The position numbers and the translations under genes were made by a program. From Darksidea phi (Eukaryota; Ascomycota; Dothideomycetes; Pleosporales; Lentitheciaceae): a DNA stretch of 64,000 nt. The DNA lies in assembly GCA_030770425.1 (NCBI GenBank), contig JASJFT010000041.1, forward strand, positions 62,001-126,000. The letters run 5' to 3'. Of this stretch, positions 59,901-64,000 are shown one piece after another. How positions within the stretch are numbered: position 1 is the first letter of the stretch; each line of letters begins with the position of its first letter. The notes under the pieces are model-generated. The model saw only the letters and a program-made list of their open reading frames with translations, was not told the DNA's origin and did not search any database.

Positions 59901-61849
59901 TGTGCGAGGATCTTCCTCAGTGTCATCTTGAGTACGGCAAGATGAAATACATACCGCATGCTGGGAATTTGGCCGATGGCATGCGTTGTGAGCGACGACT
60001 TCTCGCATCAAGTCTGCTGGGCGCCGTGTGGGATCAACGCCAGAAGGGTGTTCGACTTGTTCTGCACAAGCGGGTGAAGTCTAGGGAAAATCTCATCGTA
60101 AGCTCGGCGTGACTCTCCGCCGGCGAAGCGCTTAACTTTGTGATAGCCTGCGGATCAGCCACACAGGGTCCCGGAGGATCATTACAGAATAATCCTATTA
60201 GCATGGTAAGGCAGACGGCTAAGATAGTCGCAGCCGCAGCGAGGCTTGAAGTCCCCTGTCCGGCTTCAGCGATGCCGTGAATATTATCAAGGGTGCTCCA
60301 TGTGCCCTCGCTCGGATGGAGCGACCCCAAACACACGCAGATATCTGTAATCCACAGCTGAGCACTACTACTCCACATGGCGCTCCTTCACGAAAGAGCA
60401 CAGCCGCAGCGAAGAGTAAGCACTTTGTTTCGTATCGTGAATCGACTTTCAACGGTGCGCTATGGTCAGCATAGGGGGCGGGGGCAGAAGCCTGGGGCTG
60501 CTTGCCAATTCATGTGGTGACGCCCGCCTGGGGCCCGTTTCAAGAGATGCTCTCGGACTTGGGCGCGCTCCACATGTTCAGCCGTGACCGAGGGAATGTG
60601 CCATCTCTTGCAGCCTTGGGAGGCAACGACAACGGGGCAGAGAGCCAAGTCTCCTGCGGAACCACCCGGGCTTGGGACGATGTTTGTCTTTGATTTAGTC
60701 CTACACGTTCGTGCAGGTGGCAACGAGTAGGGTGGAGAAGACACGGTCCTGCTAAAAACCTATTTCAATCTCCCACAAGAAGAAAGTTGCTCCAAGGGCA
60801 TGGAAAGGTCCATGGAGCAGGCAAAAGTGGGTTGTGTACGACGAGATGGCGGAGCGGTGCCTGGCGAACATGACTATCCATTGATCATTGCCGCATGAGG
60901 CGCACTCTGCCTGTGAACGAGGTCCAGAGGAAGGCTTCGTGGATGTATGGTAAAGGGTAGAGTGTTTGGAGCGGGAAGAGACCGGGTTGGAAGTTTGAAG
61001 AAAATTGCGATCCCGGAAGAACTTCGGCCTTGGCGCGGCCCGGGCGCCTCCCGCAAAGTCTTCCGCGAAGCTTGGAGCGCTTTTCTTCCTTCACACACAC
61101 ATTCATACACGGCTACGGATAATCAACTGCCATTTCTCAATCCCATAGGATGGTCTGTCATATTGCCGTACTAGAGTGAACATCTCGGTCTATTTAGGCT
61201 TCGGCTTCTTCTCCATGTCGCCGAGGTGCACCTGCAGCCCGTACAGCTCATTGTATCAACCCACCTCTTGAGTGATGCTAGAAACGCGTGATGGCCCTGC
61301 AAAGTAACGGTGGAGGGCGCTCTGGGATGCCGCAGCGGCGTCTATGGTGAGCAGAAGAGTCGCTTGGTGCTCTTGGTGCTCTTGGTGCCGTCATCTCATG
61401 TGTCTTTGCCAGATGTAGTCGTGGCTCGGTTCGGTGGGATAGGGCGTCTGCGACCCTTGGGTAGCAGAGGCTGGGAAGAGAGTTCCAGCAGAGGCCAGGC
61501 GAAAGAATAGAGCGAGTCCAGACGAAAAGTCTCGATCTGTGGTAGCACGCGTTCTATGGCAGCAGGCCGTCCACGTTCTCCCGCCCGGCCGGTCCAAACT
61601 CGCTTCAAGCACATCCTGGTCCGACTAGTGAGGGTCCTCGAGCTCCCTATTCTGCGTCCCTGACTACTCCTCCTCGCCATGGAGTCTGCCAGCGTCCGAT
61701 AGTTCACTGTGCACGTCCAGGCGCCCGCCTACCGCCAAACGAATCTTGATCCCTCCCCGCGTCTTGTCTCGTGCACCTCTCCCGTTTCCCGTTCCGAACC
61801 TTGCCCTTTCCACGTCGCGCGACCCGCTTTCCCTACCGCAACACAAGAC
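56929..61849. other. 4.9 kb region without a supported gene
   Basis: The largest gene-free stretch in the window. Base composition is normal to GC-rich, frames are under 130 codons on both strands, and none shows family motifs, a convincing splice join or codon bias. It is not RIP-like and I see no repeats matching elsewhere in the window. It must include the promoters of the basic-region protein gene and, at its right end, of the ArfGAP gene, whose C/T-rich leader covers about 61690-61849. It could contain non-coding transcripts, which sequence alone cannot show. Confidence 0.5.
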
Positions 61850-63977
61850 ATGGCATCCGCGCTGAACAAGCGCCAGCAGGCGCGCAACGAGCGAGCACTG
61901 CAAGAGTTGATCAAGACGGTCCCTGGAAATGGGGTGTGTGCAGACTGCGGTGTGCGCAATCCAGGTGAGCGCCATATATGCTGCTAGGGTTATAACCATC
62001 TGACGATACATAGGATGGGCAAGCTGGAGTGTATGTCATCCCTTGGCCTCGATTTATGCATTCACAACGCTTCTCTCTTCCCAGTTTATCCGGACCACAG
62101 CTAATGAATAGTAGTTGGGCATCTTTCTGTGCATGCGATGCGGCGCCCTCCACCGCAAGCTTGGGACACACATATCCAAGGTCAAGTCTCTGAGCATGGA
62201 CAAGTGGGACAATGCGCAAGTCGAGGTAACTGAATCCCTTTTCTAAATTGCATAAGGTGCTGACGCCGTGTAGAACATGAAGCGCATTGGCAATACCGAG
62301 TCGAATAAGATTTACAACCCACGCAATGTAAAGCCACAGATACCAATTGATATCGATGAAGTTGATAGCGCGATGGAACGTTTCCTTCGACAAAAGTACG
62401 AGCAACGCGCTTTTATGAATGATTCATGGCCGGGCACCCGATCGAACACCGGCAGTTCAAGCTCCGTGGAGGACAGGCCGCCACCGCTTCCGCCCAAGCC
62501 GACGAAGCGCTTTGGATTCGGGATACAGAAGGGCGCTACACTTCCTCGGAATGCGACGCCTCCCATATCACCGGGACTTGGCACTTTCAGTGAGCATGAA
62601 ACGTCCCCACCGAGAGTGAACAAAGCATCACGAGTGTTTGGCTCCAAGGTGACTACCTCAGGAGATGGCCTGGAATCGAAGCTGGCCACGTTGAGGGACA
62701 TGGGCTTTCCAGACGAAAAACGTAACTCCACAGTGCTGAAGGGGCTCAACGGCAACCTGGACAGGGCGGTCGAGGCATTGATAAGATTGGGAGAGCAGAA
62801 CCCTGGAAAGTCAAGAGGAAACACGCCAACACCACCTTCGAAACTCGACATGAACGGGTTGATGATCAAGAAAGCGCAAACACTGCCTGCACCTACTGTC
62901 TCGACCAACCCGTTCGACGCATTGGATGCAGTTGCCCCCCTACCTCAGCAGCAGCAACAGCAACAGCCTCACGGAGGTTCTATGACCCAACCTACGTCGC
63001 CGTCAGGCTCCTATAATCCATTTTTACAACAGACACAGGCAGGTCAATACCAACAGCAACCTTTGGCATCACAACAACAACAACAGCAGCAGCAGCAGCA
63101 ACATTTCGCACAGCACATAAATCCTTTTGGACAAACGCAGCAGCAACAACAGAGCCTAGAGCAATCGTTACAAAGCCTAAGCTTATCTAATCAACAGATG
63201 CAGCAGCCATTGTTCCCGAATCGAACAGGAGGTTACAATCAGCAGCCCCAACCTCCGTTTGCGCAGACCAACCCATTCCAGCAGAGCTTTACACCACCGC
63301 CGATGCCACAAATGCCACCACAGTACGGCTCCTTCAATCAGAATCAACCCCAACAGCAGCAACATCAGTCGCTATCTTCGCCTACAAGTCCGGGCAACCC
63401 TTTCTTAAAATCAGCGCGAAGTCAGATGTTTTCATCTTCTAATTTATCTACGAACCCTTTTGGCCAATATACCAGTCAACAACAAACCCAGCAGCAACCC
63501 CGGCAGCATGCATCAAACCCTTTCATGATGCAACAGCAGACCCAGACCCAGCCCGTTCAGACCCCAGATTTTTTCCAACCCCAGCAGCCGACTTACCAAC
63601 GGTCTCAACAGCCGGCGTCCCAGCAGCCACAACAACCAGCGTCTCAGCGGCCACAAGGAGCTTTCAATAAAAATAACATCATGGCACTTTATGACTACCC
63701 ACAACTCGCTCCCCAGCGACCAGAACAGTCTCAGACTCCGCCTGCGGCTACGCCCGCACCAGCATCTGCACCCGTTGCTCCAGGGCCGGGACAGATGAAC
63801 CCATTTGCCTTGAACTATGGTTCTCAGGCACCGCAGCAGCCACTCTCAGCAATTCCAGCACAGGTCCAAGGCACGAGTCATATTAGCCACGAGAGTGTCG
63901 ATTTCGCAGGCCTGATGGGAGGCCGACATTCGCCTGACGCGTTTTCAGGCTTGAGTTCAAGTTTCAGACGACCATGA
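61850..63977 (+). CDS. Arf GTPase-activating protein with UBA domain and Gln-rich tail
   Basis: Stimulates GTP hydrolysis on Arf GTPases in vesicle traffic; the ArfGAP-UBA arrangement resembles fission yeast Ucp3 and the ArfGAP half resembles yeast Age2/Gts1. Four exons, 61850-61964, 62014-62030, 62115-62225 and 62274-63977, give 648 aa with consistent phases. The zinc finger is CADC (30-33) x16 CMRC (50-53), followed by the arginine finger R58 in HRKLGTH. Exon 2 has only 17 nt and codes part of the spacer (GWASWS). UBA lies at about 211-255 (SKLATLRDMGFPDEKRN). From about 300 onward the protein is rich in Gln, Pro and Asn, with pure Q runs near 63070-63105 and repeated NPF-like motifs (TNPFDAL, YNPFLQQ, INPFGQ, TNPFQQS, TNPFGQ, MNPFAL), which bind EH-domain endocytic proteins. 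No stop or frame problem before the end at 63977. Confidence 0.93.
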
Positions 63978-64000
63978 CCCTTAGGACTTACTGCATATAT

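Noticed and set aside
61310..61510. 66-codon frame with a GTGCTCTTG repeat upstream of the ArfGAP gene
   Set aside because: Short local repeat (about 61368-61390) with no family resemblance; not a gene.

Overview
The window is nuclear DNA of a filamentous ascomycete (Pezizomycotina). A Dothideomycete is my best guess from the flavour of the proteins, not a proven assignment. The evidence is intron-containing genes with mostly 47-75 nt GT-AG introns and CTAAC-type branch sites, on average about one gene per 3.5 kb, fungal-type gene content (Yor1, Vhc1, Avt3/4, Vid21, Mak11, Pex10, Set1 orthologues), and an AT-rich island carrying the mark of repeat-induced point mutation (RIP), a process known only from fungi. 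I support 18 protein genes, rebuilt with intron boundaries that keep frame. I see no rRNA, tRNA, CRISPR or bacterial operon.

Layout. 0.5-9.8 kb, all plus strand: ornithine aminotransferase, a full-length Yor1-type ABCC transporter, and a small single-pass membrane protein. 9.8-12.5 kb is gene-poor and holds dispersed repeat copy A. 12.5-31.4 kb is a run of minus-strand genes: PEX10, a short-chain dehydrogenase, SET1, lumazine synthase, GFA1 and an Avt3/4-type vacuolar amino-acid transporter, with a 2.9 kb gene-free stretch at 13.7-16.6 kb. 32.0-43.3 kb holds VHC1 (+), MAK11 (-) and VID21/EAF1 (+), tightly packed with two divergent promoters and one convergent 3' junction. 44.2-48.0 kb is the accessory part: an alpha/beta hydrolase, an orphan minus-strand gene, two inverted copies of the dispersed repeat, a wrecked Tc1/mariner-type transposase, and a 243-codon relic frame full of TAG/TAA stops. 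50.1-56.9 kb, minus strand: a serine-rich conserved protein, a SWIM zinc-finger protein and a small AP-1-like basic-region protein. 56.9-61.8 kb has no convincing gene. 61.8-64.0 kb carries an ArfGAP-UBA protein with a glutamine-rich tail.

Function. The genes do not form a biosynthetic cluster or a single pathway. They are mostly conserved housekeeping genes: chromatin modification (SET1 in COMPASS, VID21 in NuA4), ribosome assembly (MAK11), chitin precursor supply (GFA1), riboflavin (lumazine synthase), peroxisome import (PEX10), vacuolar transport (AVT, VHC1) and Arf-dependent traffic. I found no clear new molecular system. The most noteworthy signals are the RIP island with matched mutated and unmutated repeat copies, a GC-AG intron in VID21, a 5-nt first coding exon in GFA1 that splits the catalytic cysteine codon, and a frame-preserving intron inside the SET domain of SET1. 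All intron calls are read from sequence and have no transcript support here.
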